From an uncultured Granulosicoccaceae bacterium (GTDB lineage: Bacteria > Pseudomonadota > Gammaproteobacteria > Granulosicoccales > Granulosicoccaceae): DNA of 52,905 nt. Where the stretch lies: contig CALGKA010000115.1 in assembly GCA_937927895.1 (NCBI GenBank), forward strand, positions 1-52,905. Direction: 5' to 3'. The notes under the pieces were generated by a model. The model saw nothing but the letters and a program-made list of their open reading frames with translations, was not told where the DNA came from and made no database searches. How positions within the stretch are numbered: position 1 is the first letter of the stretch; each line of letters opens with the position of its first letter. A program made the translations under genes and the position numbers. Of the stretch, positions 1-8,552 are shown in pieces.

Positions 1-644
1 TTGATAGGTTTCTTAGTGATATCGGGCACCATGGTTTTTTCGTCCGGGTAACCTGTTACCAAAAGCAAAAACGGTTTTTCGTGTGCTGGTCTGCCGAGGG
101 TATCGCGCAAAAAGCCCATCGGACTGGGCGTGTGGGTTAGGGTAGCAAGGCCCGCTTGATGCAGTGCCGCAATCAAAAAGCCTGTGGCTATGCCAACGGA
201 TTCCGGTGTGTAGTAGTTCTTTAGTTTTTCTTCGTTTTCTTTAATGGTGAATTTCTGCCCGAAAATGGCGATCAGCCATGGGGCGGTTTCAAGAAACGGT
301 TTGTTGGCATCTGTGCCTAGCGGGGCTAATACGTTTAGCCATTCATCCGATGCACGGTGCTCATAGAGCGCTCTTTCTTCTTCGGCGGCGAGTCTTATTT
401 TTCTTTTTGTTTCGCTATTGCTCACTGCGACAAAATGCCAAGGCTGCATATTTGCGCCACTTGGCGCTGTGCCTGCTGTAGCGATGGCGTTTTTAATGAT
501 TGACTCAGGTACGTCTTTGGCGCTGAAGTCGCGAACAGTTCGTCGAGTTTTCATAGTCGATAAAAATGCCTCTGACCGTTCGAGCATTTTTGCTTCGGCG
601 AATTGATTAAATTTGAGTGGTATAAAACCTTGATGGTCAGCCAT
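1..644 (-). CDS. Nitroreductase-fold flavoprotein, iodotyrosine deiodinase-like (3' end outside window)
   Basis: Translation of the minus strand from the ATG at 644 gives about 214 residues and runs off the left edge. An N-terminal TRRTVRDFS segment is followed by TAGTAPSGANMQPWHF, the FMN phosphate-binding region of the nitroreductase fold. Next come an EEERALYEHRASDEW segment, APLGTDANKPFLETAPWL, YYTPESVGIATGFL and a C-terminal GYPDEKTMVPDITKKP. This order and wording follow mammalian and bacterial iodotyrosine deiodinases (EEE..Y segment, AGTAPSG, GYP...VPD..RKP) better than BluB or NfsB-type nitroreductases. By family, it would be an FMN enzyme doing reductive dehalogenation of halotyrosines, but the true substrate in bacteria is open. 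It is divergent from the exporter gene at 833. The last few residues are missing, so full length cannot be judged. Confidence 0.8.
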   Translation of the reverse strand, partial: MADHQGFIPLKFNQFAEAKMLERSEAFLSTMKTRRTVRDFSAKDVPESIIKNAIATAGTAPSGANMQPWHFVAVSNSETKRKIRLAAEEERALYEHRASDEWLNVLAPLGTDANKPFLETAPWLIAIFGQKFTIKENEEKLKNYYTPESVGIATGFLIAALHQAGLATLTHTPSPMGFLRDTLGRPAHEKPFLLLVTGYPDEKTMVPDITKKPI

Positions 645-832
645 TTTTGGTGCTCGTTTTAAACGAATTGTAGCAGACCCGAATATTCAGATGTTTGCGT
701 ATACCTGACGCTATTGTGTGTGTAACATCAGGCTCATATGGCGAGCATTTGTGTTGCTTAGCTGGCTCAGGAATCACGGTTATTAATAATACGAATAAAA
801 ACATTGGCTCTCAGCCTGCAGCCAGTGAGCCG

Positions 833-2020
833 ATGCCATCAGCAGGCCTGGCACCACCTATTTGGTTTTTAGCGCTCACGACTTCGTCTGGTGTGATCGC
901 GTTAACCATTCTGACCCCCATATTACCGCTTTTAAAATCAGAGCTTGGTGCATCAAGCAGCACGGTTCAGCTTTTGTTGACTTGCTTCCTTATAGCGATT
1001 GCAGTGGGGCAATTGGTTTGTGGGCCGTTGTCAGATCGCTATGGGCGCCGCCCGGTTTTATTGGTCGGTGCAGTGCTTTACACCCTTGGTAGTATTGCGA
1101 TCTTTTTCAGTGATCAAATACAGCTGTTAATCGTGTGGCGAATTTTGCAAGGTTTTGGTGGTGCTGCTTGTATGTCAATGGCGCGTGCAATAGTGAATGA
1201 TGTCTTTGATAGATCAGAAGCTGCAAGACAATTATCCGCAATTAGTATTGTGCTTTCCGTAGCACCTGCTTTGTCCTTAGCATTTGGTGGGTGGCTTGCA
1301 GAGTGGGCCGGTTGGAAGGCTACAATATTGGTTCTGGTTGTTGTCGGTTTGTTGGTATTGATAGCCACCAATATTGTGGTTACTGAGACCAATAAGCATA
1401 AGCTTGATCGAATAAACCCCAGTTCAATCGCCACAGCTTATAGGTCTGTGTTGAGTAATCCACTATTTGTCTGTTGGACGCTTGCCAGTGGTATGCAAGT
1501 AGGGATGTTTTTCTGTCTGAATGGTTTGTTGGGTTATCAGTATCAGAGAAACGGCTATAGCCTGGGTGAGTTTGGGTTGTGGTTTTCATTAACCCCTTTG
1601 TTCTATCTGGTGGGTAATACGCTTAATCGAATGTGGTTTGTTCGCAGAGGGATTGAGCGCGCTGCCATGCTTGGCTGTTCTTTAAGCATGGTGTCTGTGC
1701 TCGCTATGTTGTTCACACAGGCGTTTGGTTTTACCCATGCGTTGTCTCTAGCGTTGCCGTGTTGTCTGTTTGGTTTCAGCAATGGCATTGTTATCGCCAA
1801 TTCTACTGTTGGGGCGATATCTACTGCGGGTAAGCATATTGGTACGGGCAGTGGAATAGTGGGTGCTTGGCAAATGGCGGCCGGTGGTATTGCTGGTGCA
1901 ATTATTGTCGCGATCGGCGGTGCTCAGGTGTTTTCTATTGCGGCGATTTCATTGTTGTTTATGGCAGCAGTGTCAGTGCTTTCAATGGTGTTTGTTTATA
2001 GAAGACGCGAAGCTGTATAG
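833..2020 (+). CDS. MFS drug-resistance transporter, Bcr/CflA type
   Basis: This is an integral inner-membrane protein of about 395 residues with roughly 12 hydrophobic segments. The loop between helices 2 and 3 carries GPLSDRYGRRPVLLVG, the major facilitator signature. Helix 4 has WRILQGFGGAACMSMARAIV, typical of the Bcr/CflA drug:H+ antiporter subfamily. The first membrane segment begins about ten residues after the ATG at 833, so that start gives a normal N terminus. The frame stays open back to a TTG at 695, which would add 46 residues unlike family members, and no strong ribosome site marks either start. It is convergent with modF, with 30 bp between stops. Substrate is unknown; the family exports amphiphilic drugs or metabolites. 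Confidence 0.85.
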   Translation: MPSAGLAPPIWFLALTTSSGVIALTILTPILPLLKSELGASSSTVQLLLTCFLIAIAVGQLVCGPLSDRYGRRPVLLVGAVLYTLGSIAIFFSDQIQLLIVWRILQGFGGAACMSMARAIVNDVFDRSEAARQLSAISIVLSVAPALSLAFGGWLAEWAGWKATILVLVVVGLLVLIATNIVVTETNKHKLDRINPSSIATAYRSVLSNPLFVCWTLASGMQVGMFFCLNGLLGYQYQRNGYSLGEFGLWFSLTPLFYLVGNTLNRMWFVRRGIERAAMLGCSLSMVSVLAMLFTQAFGFTHALSLALPCCLFGFSNGIVIANSTVGAISTAGKHIGTGSGIVGAWQMAAGGIAGAIIVAIGGAQVFSIAAISLLFMAAVSVLSMVFVYRRREAV

Positions 2021-2050
2021 CGGCTTGGCAGGCGTTAAAATTGCCTATTG

Positions 2051-3490
2051 TTATTGCCGGCTAAAGTCGTCTAGCGCTAAGTGATGCTCAATACCTGCAA
2101 TTTTATCTTCTGCATGATGATTCACGTACAGCACTGTAGAACCGCTACGTGTGCAAATTATTTCAATTAACGCCAACACTCTTTGACGGTTCATATCGTC
2201 TAACCCCAGGCACGGTTCATCTAGAATTAGAAGTGGTGGGTGTTTTACCATGGCGCGTGCAATCAGCAGCAAGCGTTGATCACCGTAAGATTGGCTGGTG
2301 AACGTTTCATCGGCGCGGGATTGCATGCCGAGCACTTCAAGCCAAAGGTCAGCAATGTTGCGCTGGTTATCGGTGTACTTGCTGTACAGGCCAATGCTGT
2401 CATAGAAGCCTGAAATAATTACGTTGCGCAGGCTGGTGCCGACCGTGTATTCCCATTGCAGTGCGGTAGAGACATAACCTATAAATTGTTTAATCTGCCA
2501 AATGCTTTCACCGCTGCCACGTTTAAAACCAAATACGTGTATGTTATTCACGTAGCACTGTGGGTGATCGCCGGTTATTAATGATAATAAGGCGGTTTTA
2601 CCGCTGCCGTTGGGGCCGGTTAATTGCCAGTGCCGACCTGGGTTAATGGTCCAGTTGAGCTGATCAAAAATAATTGTATCGTCGTACTTGATCGCACCGT
2701 CAGTTATTTTTACCAGTGGAGCTGCTGGATCAAGTGCCGGTAGGGAGGTATCAATGTCGGTCGGCGGAACTTCAAGATCTGCTGTTTGTAAGTGCAGTAG
2801 ATCGTTTAGCTGTTGCCATGCTTCAGTATCAGTGCGAGATACTTGTTGTGTTAGTTCGCCGTTGTCTACATAGGCTACATGCGTGATGAATTCCGGGCAT
2901 TGGTCTAGCCGGTTTAATACCATCACAATAGTAGTAGTGGCAGATATAGTCTGTAGGTGTTGTTGTAATGCACGTAAACTGTTTACGTCTAAGCCTTCAA
3001 ATGGTTCATCAAGTATTAGTAGCTGTGGGTCACAGGTAAGAGCGCGTATTAACATTACCTTGCGTGACTCACCGGTAGAGAGTTTGCGGAATGCTCGGTC
3101 AAGTAGTGGCGTTAGGCCAAATTTTTCACACAGGGAGTCGGCCAACGGTTGATCTTTGCAGACATCAGCGATGATCTCTGAAACCGGTGTGCCTATGGCG
3201 ATAACATCCATAATGTCGGCATCGTCTTTGCGGCGCTCAGCTTCAATGAGTTCTGCTTGCGCTTCAAAAGAGACTACGCCGGTGCGGGGTGGTAGGTTTT
3301 TGATGATGCCGTTTTCAATGTCGCCTGTGCCAGAGAGTATGGCGGCAAGCGCTGATTTCCCCGAGCCGTTACTGCCACAAATCAGCCAATGATGTTCTGG
3401 ATGAATAGACCAGTTAATGTTTTTAAAAGCGTAGCCACCATCAAAGTTAACGGTTGCGTTTTTAAGGCTAATGGAATAGGGCAGTGGCAT
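2051..3490 (-). CDS. modF: ModF-type ABC ATPase (two ATP-binding domains)
   Basis: The product is a cytoplasmic protein of 479 residues with two tandem ABC ATPase domains and no membrane segments. Domain 1 has Walker A GSNGSGKSAL, signature LSTGESRK and Walker B LLILDEPFEGLD. Domain 2 has Walker A GPNGSGKTAL, a Q-loop region with the IGYVS motif, and Walker B LLILDEPCLGLD. Long stretches match E. coli ModF (490 residues), including RGSGE-IW-IK--IGYVS, VRNVI-SG-YDSIG and the C-terminal NHHAED. In E. coli modF lies in the modEF operon, but its transport role is not proven. Here no modABC genes are visible, so it stands alone. The second signature region (SYGDQR) is degenerate, as it is in E. 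coli ModF (SWGQQR). Confidence 0.9.
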   Translation of the reverse strand: MPLPYSISLKNATVNFDGGYAFKNINWSIHPEHHWLICGSNGSGKSALAAILSGTGDIENGIIKNLPPRTGVVSFEAQAELIEAERRKDDADIMDVIAIGTPVSEIIADVCKDQPLADSLCEKFGLTPLLDRAFRKLSTGESRKVMLIRALTCDPQLLILDEPFEGLDVNSLRALQQHLQTISATTTIVMVLNRLDQCPEFITHVAYVDNGELTQQVSRTDTEAWQQLNDLLHLQTADLEVPPTDIDTSLPALDPAAPLVKITDGAIKYDDTIIFDQLNWTINPGRHWQLTGPNGSGKTALLSLITGDHPQCYVNNIHVFGFKRGSGESIWQIKQFIGYVSTALQWEYTVGTSLRNVIISGFYDSIGLYSKYTDNQRNIADLWLEVLGMQSRADETFTSQSYGDQRLLLIARAMVKHPPLLILDEPCLGLDDMNRQRVLALIEIICTRSGSTVLYVNHHAEDKIAGIEHHLALDDFSRQ

Positions 3491-3738
3491 GGCGTTATAT
3501 TCTGTGCTTAGCGGTTGTGGCGGGAGTCGAGGTGAGCGCTAAGTTTTGCACTGTAACTGAATATGAATAGCGGCACCGTGTTATGCATTAGATTGCACTT
3601 CCAATTACTTTGTGCCGCGTTACTTCTTGCCATATCACTTGCGCATTACTTTCGTTGTTATTTGATCAGCGGCAGGTGGTTTTATTTTTACCCGCCGTCG
3701 AATCGTTTGTCTATCTCAATAGTTGAGAGCTCTTTGAG

Positions 3739-5214
3739 TTAGACGATCTTCTTCATATCTGACATGTAGCCGCGAAGCTCTGCACCGATTGCCTCTACAG
3801 GGTGTGATCGAATGGCTTCATTGACTTCAATAAGGCGCGCGTTATCAACCCCTGTGTGGTTCAGTTGTAAGCCAGCACCAATAACATCTGTTTTGATGTT
3901 TTTCATGAAGTCGCCCAGTAATGGTACGCACGCATGGTTGTATAAGTAGCAACCGTACTCTGCAGTATCGGAGATTGTAGAGTTCATCTCGTATAGCTTT
4001 TTACGTGCAATAGTGTTGGCAATAAGTGGTGTTTCATGCAGTGATTCATAGTAAGCCGAATCAGCAATTATGCCTGCTGCTGTCATGGTTTCAAACGCTA
4101 GCTCTACACCTGCTTTTACCATTGCGACCATTAAAATACCGTTGTCGAAGTATTCTTGTTCTGATATTTCTACATCACCAGCTGGTGTTTTTTCATAGGC
4201 GGTTTCGGCAGTGTCTGCGCGCCAGCCTAGTAGTTGTTTATCGTCATTGGCCCAGTCAGCCATCATGGTTTGTGAAAAGTGACCGGTCATGATGTCGTCT
4301 TGATGCTTGTTGTAAAGCGGACGCATAATGGTTTTCATTTCCTCTGCAAGATCAAATGCTTTGATCTTTGCAGGGTTAGATAGACGATCCATCATGTTGG
4401 TGACACCACCATACTTAAGCGCTTCAGTAACGGTTTCCCAACCATACTGAATAAGCTTTGACGCATAGCCCGGGTCAATGCCTTCTTCGATCATTTTGTC
4501 GAAACACAACAAAGAGCCCGTTTGTAGCATGCCGCAAAGAATAGTCTGTTCACCCATAAGGTCTGATTTAACTTCTGCTACAAAAGAAGACATAAGCACG
4601 CCTGCTTTATGGCCGCCTGTGCCTACCGCATAGGCTTTGGCAAGCGCCAGGCCTTCGCCTTGTGGGTCGTTGTCTTCGTGTACAGCAATCAGAGTGGGTA
4701 CACCAAAACCACGTACGTACTCTGCGCGTACTTCAGAACCCGGGCACTTTGGAGCTACCATTATTACGGTGATGTCTTCTCGGATTTTCATGCCTTCTTC
4801 AACAATGTTAAAACCGTGAGAATAGGAAAGGCAGGCGCCTTTTTTCATCAGTGGCATAACCGCATTAACTACCGGGGTGTGCTGCTTGTCAGGTGTGAGG
4901 TTAAGCACAACATCTGCGGTTGGAATTAGATCTTCGTACGTGCCTACGGTGAATCCATTCTCTGTTGCGTTTTTCCATGACTGACGCTTTTCAGTGATAG
5001 CGGCTTCGCGCAGAGTGTAGGAAACATCGAGGCCACTGTCGCGTAGGTTTAAGCCCTGGTTCAAGCCTTGAGCGCCGCAACCGATCACAACCATCTTTTT
5101 GCCTTTCAGCGCATCAACACCATCGCTGAATTCTTCCAGGTGCATGAAGCGGCATTTGCCTAGTTGTTCAAGTTGCTCGCGCAGAGACAGCGAATTAAAG
5201 TAGTTGTTCGACAT
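3739..5214 (-). CDS. ilvC: Ketol-acid reductoisomerase, class II (long form)
   Basis: This enzyme isomerises and reduces acetolactate and acetohydroxybutyrate with NADPH and Mg2+ in isoleucine and valine synthesis. The 491-residue product equals the E. coli enzyme in length and resembles it throughout. Visible features are the nucleotide-binding [20 protein letters not shown] near residue 45, the segments LTPDKQH and [25 protein letters not shown] with acidic metal ligands, and the duplicated C-terminal knotted domain of the long class. The frame is open to 5415, but the ATG at 5214 matches the family N terminus ([21 protein letters not shown]) and has a GGAAG upstream. It is divergent from ilvY, as in enterobacteria. 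Confidence 0.97.
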   Translation of the reverse strand: MSNNYFNSLSLREQLEQLGKCRFMHLEEFSDGVDALKGKKMVVIGCGAQGLNQGLNLRDSGLDVSYTLREAAITEKRQSWKNATENGFTVGTYEDLIPTADVVLNLTPDKQHTPVVNAVMPLMKKGACLSYSHGFNIVEEGMKIREDITVIMVAPKCPGSEVRAEYVRGFGVPTLIAVHEDNDPQGEGLALAKAYAVGTGGHKAGVLMSSFVAEVKSDLMGEQTILCGMLQTGSLLCFDKMIEEGIDPGYASKLIQYGWETVTEALKYGGVTNMMDRLSNPAKIKAFDLAEEMKTIMRPLYNKHQDDIMTGHFSQTMMADWANDDKQLLGWRADTAETAYEKTPAGDVEISEQEYFDNGILMVAMVKAGVELAFETMTAAGIIADSAYYESLHETPLIANTIARKKLYEMNSTISDTAEYGCYLYNHACVPLLGDFMKNIKTDVIGAGLQLNHTGVDNARLIEVNEAIRSHPVEAIGAELRGYMSDMKKIV

Positions 5215-5364
5215 GATCTGATCTTCCGATGAGGTGGATTTGGGTTGGCTTTTTATACGTTTGCCACGGATTTGCGCCAGTGTAACCAATTGGCATTGTG
5301 TCGTATATTGCAATAAATGGAACGCTGTATGCCATAAAACGCAACATTGATTTATACTGGCGCT
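5215..5364. promoter_or_regulatory. ilvC-ilvY divergent control region
   Basis: This 150-bp gap separates the divergent ilvC and ilvY starts. A perfect 10-bp palindrome, TATTGCAATA, lies at 5306-5315. By analogy with enterobacteria, IlvY would bind here and activate ilvC when acetolactate or acetohydroxybutyrate is present. The palindrome is seen; its role as operator is inferred. A TATACT at 5353-5358 sits so close to the ilvY ATG at 5365 that, if it were the -10 box, the ilvY mRNA would be almost leaderless. No Shine-Dalgarno sequence precedes that ATG. Confidence 0.55.
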
Positions 5365-6270
5365 ATGAATATCCGTTCGCTTGAAAATTTCCTCGCTTTG
5401 GCCGAGCTGCTGCACTTTGGTCGGGCCAGTGCTGCTAGTAATATCAGTCTATCTGCGTTATCGCGTAATATCCGCCAACTCGAAGAAGAGGTGGGCGCTA
5501 AGCTGTTTGATCGTGATAATCGAGTCGTCACATTGACCCGCGCTGGAGCGAAATTTCAGCACTATGCTAAAAATGCCACCCGGCAATGGCGATTGATCTG
5601 TAATGAGCTAAATGACAGCACTGGCGAGTTGCACGGTGAGATCAGTCTGTATTGCTCTGTCACCGCGAGTCACAGTATTTTATTTGATCTGTTAAATCGC
5701 TTCCGGCCAGACTTCCCGGGTATTGAAATTAAACTGCATACAGGTGACCCTGAGCTTGCGATTAGCAGAGTGGTGGCAGGGCAGGAAGAGATCGCAATTG
5801 CGGCGTTGCCAGATTCCCCACCACGCGGGATCTTGTTTAAACCTATTACTGAATCGCCGCTGGTTTTTATTGCCTCTAAGCATATTGATAATATCGCAAT
5901 TCCCGGGGGCGCAGGTAAGTCCGGTAATGTCCGTGGCAGGATGAATAAGTGGAGTAAGCAATGGGCGGAAGTGCCAATGATCTTATCGGAAGGGGGTCTC
6001 GCACGAACACGTGTTAACGAGTGGTTTAGAAATCTTGGGGTTAACCCGCGCATTTATGCACAAGTAGCAGGCAACGAGGCTATAGTCAGTATGGTCAGCC
6101 TTGGGTTGGGTGTAGGGGTAGTGCCAAAAATTGTATTAGACAACAGCCCGCTTGCAGATCGTATAAAAACGATACCAGTTAAACCTTTGTTAGCTCCCTA
6201 TAATGTGGGGTTGGTGGTACTAAAGAAAAACTTGGATAACCCTTTGGTAAATGCGTTTTGGAGCTTATGA
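5365..6270 (+). CDS. ilvY: LysR-type activator IlvY
   Basis: The product is a 301-residue LysR regulator (E. coli IlvY has 297). Its N-terminal winged helix reads [40 protein letters not shown], close to E. coli IlvY including LAE--HFGR and ALSR-I-QLEEE, followed by [12 protein letters not shown]. The effector domain keeps [16 protein letters not shown] and [18 protein letters not shown]. Divergence from ilvC strongly supports the assignment. The ATG at 5365 is chosen; a TTG at 5347 in the same frame would add only six residues. It should activate ilvC in response to acetohydroxy-acid substrates and repress itself, as known for E. coli. Confidence 0.93.
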   Translation: MNIRSLENFLALAELLHFGRASAASNISLSALSRNIRQLEEEVGAKLFDRDNRVVTLTRAGAKFQHYAKNATRQWRLICNELNDSTGELHGEISLYCSVTASHSILFDLLNRFRPDFPGIEIKLHTGDPELAISRVVAGQEEIAIAALPDSPPRGILFKPITESPLVFIASKHIDNIAIPGGAGKSGNVRGRMNKWSKQWAEVPMILSEGGLARTRVNEWFRNLGVNPRIYAQVAGNEAIVSMVSLGLGVGVVPKIVLDNSPLADRIKTIPVKPLLAPYNVGLVVLKKNLDNPLVNAFWSL

Positions 6271-6347
6271 TTATTTCATAAAAACTGAGTTTTGAGTCTA
6301 AGGTAGTATTATTATTCACACTGATCATTCATTGGCTCGAGAACCGT

Positions 6348-6863
6348 ATGAAAAAGAAAGCAGTTAAGAAAAAGAAGGCCGTTACGGTAAAAGATAAATT
6401 GCCAAAGATTGCGCAGTTGCTTGGCTACCTAGGTGTGATTCCGTTTATAGCATTAGCGTTAACGCTAGTGCTGGATTCCAGTTTCAGTATCTTAGGCGCT
6501 ACAGACAATACCGGTATATTGTTGGGTTATGCAGCCATTGTGATTAGCTTTATAGGCGCTGTGCACTGGGGGGTGGCACTTGCAGGTTCTAGCAAGAATA
6601 AGACGTCGTTGTATGTGTATGGAGTTGTTCCTTCTTTGGTGGCGTGGTCTGCTTTGTTCTTGCCGGAAGTGGCAGCGTTGGCGGGTATGGCTGTTGTGGT
6701 GATCGTGCTCTATTTTATGGATCGCGCTTTGCTGAGTGGGCTTGTGCCAGCGGGGTATTTTAAAATGCGATTGTTTTTAACGTTGATCGTGTCGCTTTCT
6801 TTGCTTGTTGCGGCCTTGGGGCAATATGGGTTATCCCGTGGTATTGAGGCTGTGGCTTCCTGA
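6348..6863 (+). CDS. DUF3429 family membrane protein
   Basis: This 171-residue protein begins with a strongly basic stretch (MKKKAVKKKKAV) and has about five hydrophobic segments. The motifs LGYLGVIPFIALA, LLGYAAIVISFIGAVHWG and a late LVPAGYFKMRLFLT match the DUF3429 family of small inner-membrane proteins, whose function is not known. The basic start is consistent with a cytoplasmic N terminus. It lies 77 bp after ilvY on the same strand and may be co-transcribed, but nothing ties it to branched-chain amino acid synthesis. A hairpin with a T run follows at 6885-6905. Confidence 0.8.
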   Translation: MKKKAVKKKKAVTVKDKLPKIAQLLGYLGVIPFIALALTLVLDSSFSILGATDNTGILLGYAAIVISFIGAVHWGVALAGSSKNKTSLYVYGVVPSLVAWSALFLPEVAALAGMAVVVIVLYFMDRALLSGLVPAGYFKMRLFLTLIVSLSLLVAALGQYGLSRGIEAVAS

Positions 6864-6884
6864 TGCATCGTGGTGGTAAATACT

Positions 6885-6905
6885 AATAAAACCTTACGGT
6901 TTTTT
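6885..6905 (+). terminator. Probable terminator after the DUF3429 gene
   Basis: A 6-bp stem AAAACC/GGTTTT with a TTAC loop is followed by further T residues, 22 bp beyond the stop codon at 6863. The stem is short and A/T-rich, so strength is uncertain. Confidence 0.45.
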
Positions 6906-6924
6906 GTTCATCGCTTGTGGGTTG

Positions 6925-6958
6925 GCGGAAAAGAAGACGAGCGGTTGCATACCGCTCG
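6925..6958 (-). terminator. Probable terminator of the M20 amidohydrolase gene
   Basis: A perfect 8-bp stem, CGAGCGGT/ACCGCTCG with a 5-base loop, lies at 6938-6958. Read on the minus strand it is followed by a pyrimidine-rich TCTTCTTTTCC, the layout of an intrinsic terminator. Confidence 0.55.
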
Positions 6959-6959
6959 C

Positions 6960-7010
6960 ATCGGCCGCCGCAGGGAAAACACCAGCCGCCTGCAATGCAA
7001 TAAATCCCTG
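6960..7010 (-). repeat. Short head of the gene-3'-end repeat family
   Basis: Read on the minus strand, directly after the amidohydrolase stop, the sequence contains TTGCATTGCAGGCGGCTGG and then CCCTGCGGCGGCC. The same pair (TTGCCTTGCAGGCGGCT followed by CCCTGCCGGCGGC) follows rhlE and dbpA and opens the long repeats at 18214 and 35766. This copy lacks the hairpin and three-way-junction parts. Confidence 0.5.
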
Positions 7011-8177
7011 CTATACAGGTAAAGCCTGCTCAACAAGTTGAACCCAATAAGAGCACCCATGCGGAATAGCATCATCGTTGAAGTCATACTCCGGATGATG
7101 CAGCAGCGCGGTATCACCGTTACCCATAAAAATAAAAGCACCCGGCCTTGCTTCTAGCATGTATGAAAAATCTTCTGCCCCCATAACGGGTGCGGTGATG
7201 TTAACGTTTTGTGGGCCTGATACTTTTGCCGCTATGCTTGTGGCAAACTCGGTTTGCTTTTCATGGTTAATAGTCACTGGATAACCGTAGTGATATTCGC
7301 AAGTGGCTGTTGCATCCATAGACTTTGCAGTGTGTTCAACCAGTGTTTCCATGCGTTGTTTTATTTGATCGCGGATGTCTTTAGATAAAGTTCGAACCGT
7401 GCCTTTTAGGCCAACAGTTTGGGGAATCACGTTATAAGAAACAGTATCGGTGTTGAAGGAGGTTACTGAAATAACAGCGTTCTCAAGCGGATCGACGTTG
7501 CGCGATACAATAGACTGCAACGCCAATGTAAGTTGCGACGCAACGATAGTCGGGTCTATGCCACGATGCGGTGCGGCGGCATGACCGCCTTTCCCGGTGA
7601 CTACAATATCGAACTGATCAGCGGCCGCCATTATTGGGCCGGAACGTATGGCGAACTGGCCTACATCCATCCCCGGCCAGTTGTGCATGCCATAGACTTC
7701 TTGAATATTAAATTTGTCCATCATTCCGTCTTGAACCATTTCATTACCGCCACCGCCGCCTTCCTCAGCTGGTTGGAATATAACCGCTACTTTGCCGTTG
7801 AAGTTTCTGGTCTCACAGAGGTATTTGGCGGCTCCGAGCAACATAGCCGTGTGGCCATCATGACCGCAGGCATGCATCTTACCGTCTGTGGTAGAGGCAT
7901 GGGCGACGCCGCTGGCTTCATGAATGGGTAGCGCATCCATGTCAGCTCGCAAACCGATTACAGTGCCTGAACCGTTATTCTTGCCGTTGATTATGCCAAC
8001 AACTCCTGTGCGACCGATGCCCTCAACAACTTCATCAACACCGAATTCCCGCAGCTTCTCAGCAACGACACCTGCGGTACGGTGTACATCGAACAGTAGT
8101 TCGGGGTTTTGGTGTAAATCACGCCGCCACTCGGTTATCTCAGGGAGTAGATCAGCAAATCGATTCACTAGTGGCAT
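7011..8177 (-). CDS. M20 family metal-dependent amidohydrolase (hippurate hydrolase/N-acyl amino acid amidase type)
   Basis: The 388-residue product belongs to the M20D group that removes acyl or aryl groups from N-acyl amino acids (HipO, AmaA, IAA-amino acid hydrolases). Metal-binding motifs are visible: RADMDALPIHE near residue 78, MHACGHDGHTAMLLGAA near 101, and the catalytic Glu in VIFQPAEEGGGGG near 134. The dimerisation domain has GKGGHAAAPHRGIDP, and a late MGAEDFSYMLEARPGAF carries another ligand. There is no signal peptide, so it acts in the cytoplasm. The ATG at 8177 has AAGGA seven bases upstream. It stands alone with its own probable terminator. The acyl group it removes cannot be read from sequence. 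Confidence 0.9.
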   Translation of the reverse strand: MPLVNRFADLLPEITEWRRDLHQNPELLFDVHRTAGVVAEKLREFGVDEVVEGIGRTGVVGIINGKNNGSGTVIGLRADMDALPIHEASGVAHASTTDGKMHACGHDGHTAMLLGAAKYLCETRNFNGKVAVIFQPAEEGGGGGNEMVQDGMMDKFNIQEVYGMHNWPGMDVGQFAIRSGPIMAAADQFDIVVTGKGGHAAAPHRGIDPTIVASQLTLALQSIVSRNVDPLENAVISVTSFNTDTVSYNVIPQTVGLKGTVRTLSKDIRDQIKQRMETLVEHTAKSMDATATCEYHYGYPVTINHEKQTEFATSIAAKVSGPQNVNITAPVMGAEDFSYMLEARPGAFIFMGNGDTALLHHPEYDFNDDAIPHGCSYWVQLVEQALPV

Positions 8178-8552
8178 CGGGTGTCCTTATAGAGCGAAAT
8201 AAGTAGAGATCCTCAGCATGCCAACAGCCATCAAAATGCGCAAGGGGTGTTTACTGCGGTTTGCGCGATCTAAAGGCTGAAATTGCCATGTTGTGGGCGG
8301 TTATCGCCGCAAAAGTGTATCCCGTCACCACGTTGACGAGGAATTATCTGATTTGTAAAAAGTATTCCCCACAACGACAGTTATGAGCTATATAAATACG
8401 AGCTGTAGATTTCGATGGTTCTTAGACTATTCCGCCGCGGCAGAGTAGTGGAACTTGCCGTAAACGTACTAGTCCGTTTGGATAATAAACTAACTTGCTA
8501 ACGATATTTATGAGTGCACAACAAGGATTGTTCTCCGCGGGTGTGAGATTTA
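8178..8552. other. Intergenic region between divergent genes, 375 bp
   Basis: The region separates the divergent amidohydrolase and GGDEF-EAL genes and should hold both promoters. I see no clear operator or structured RNA. A possible 17-codon reading frame starts at 8510 and overlaps the GGDEF start, but it has no ribosome site and is probably chance. Confidence 0.4.
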
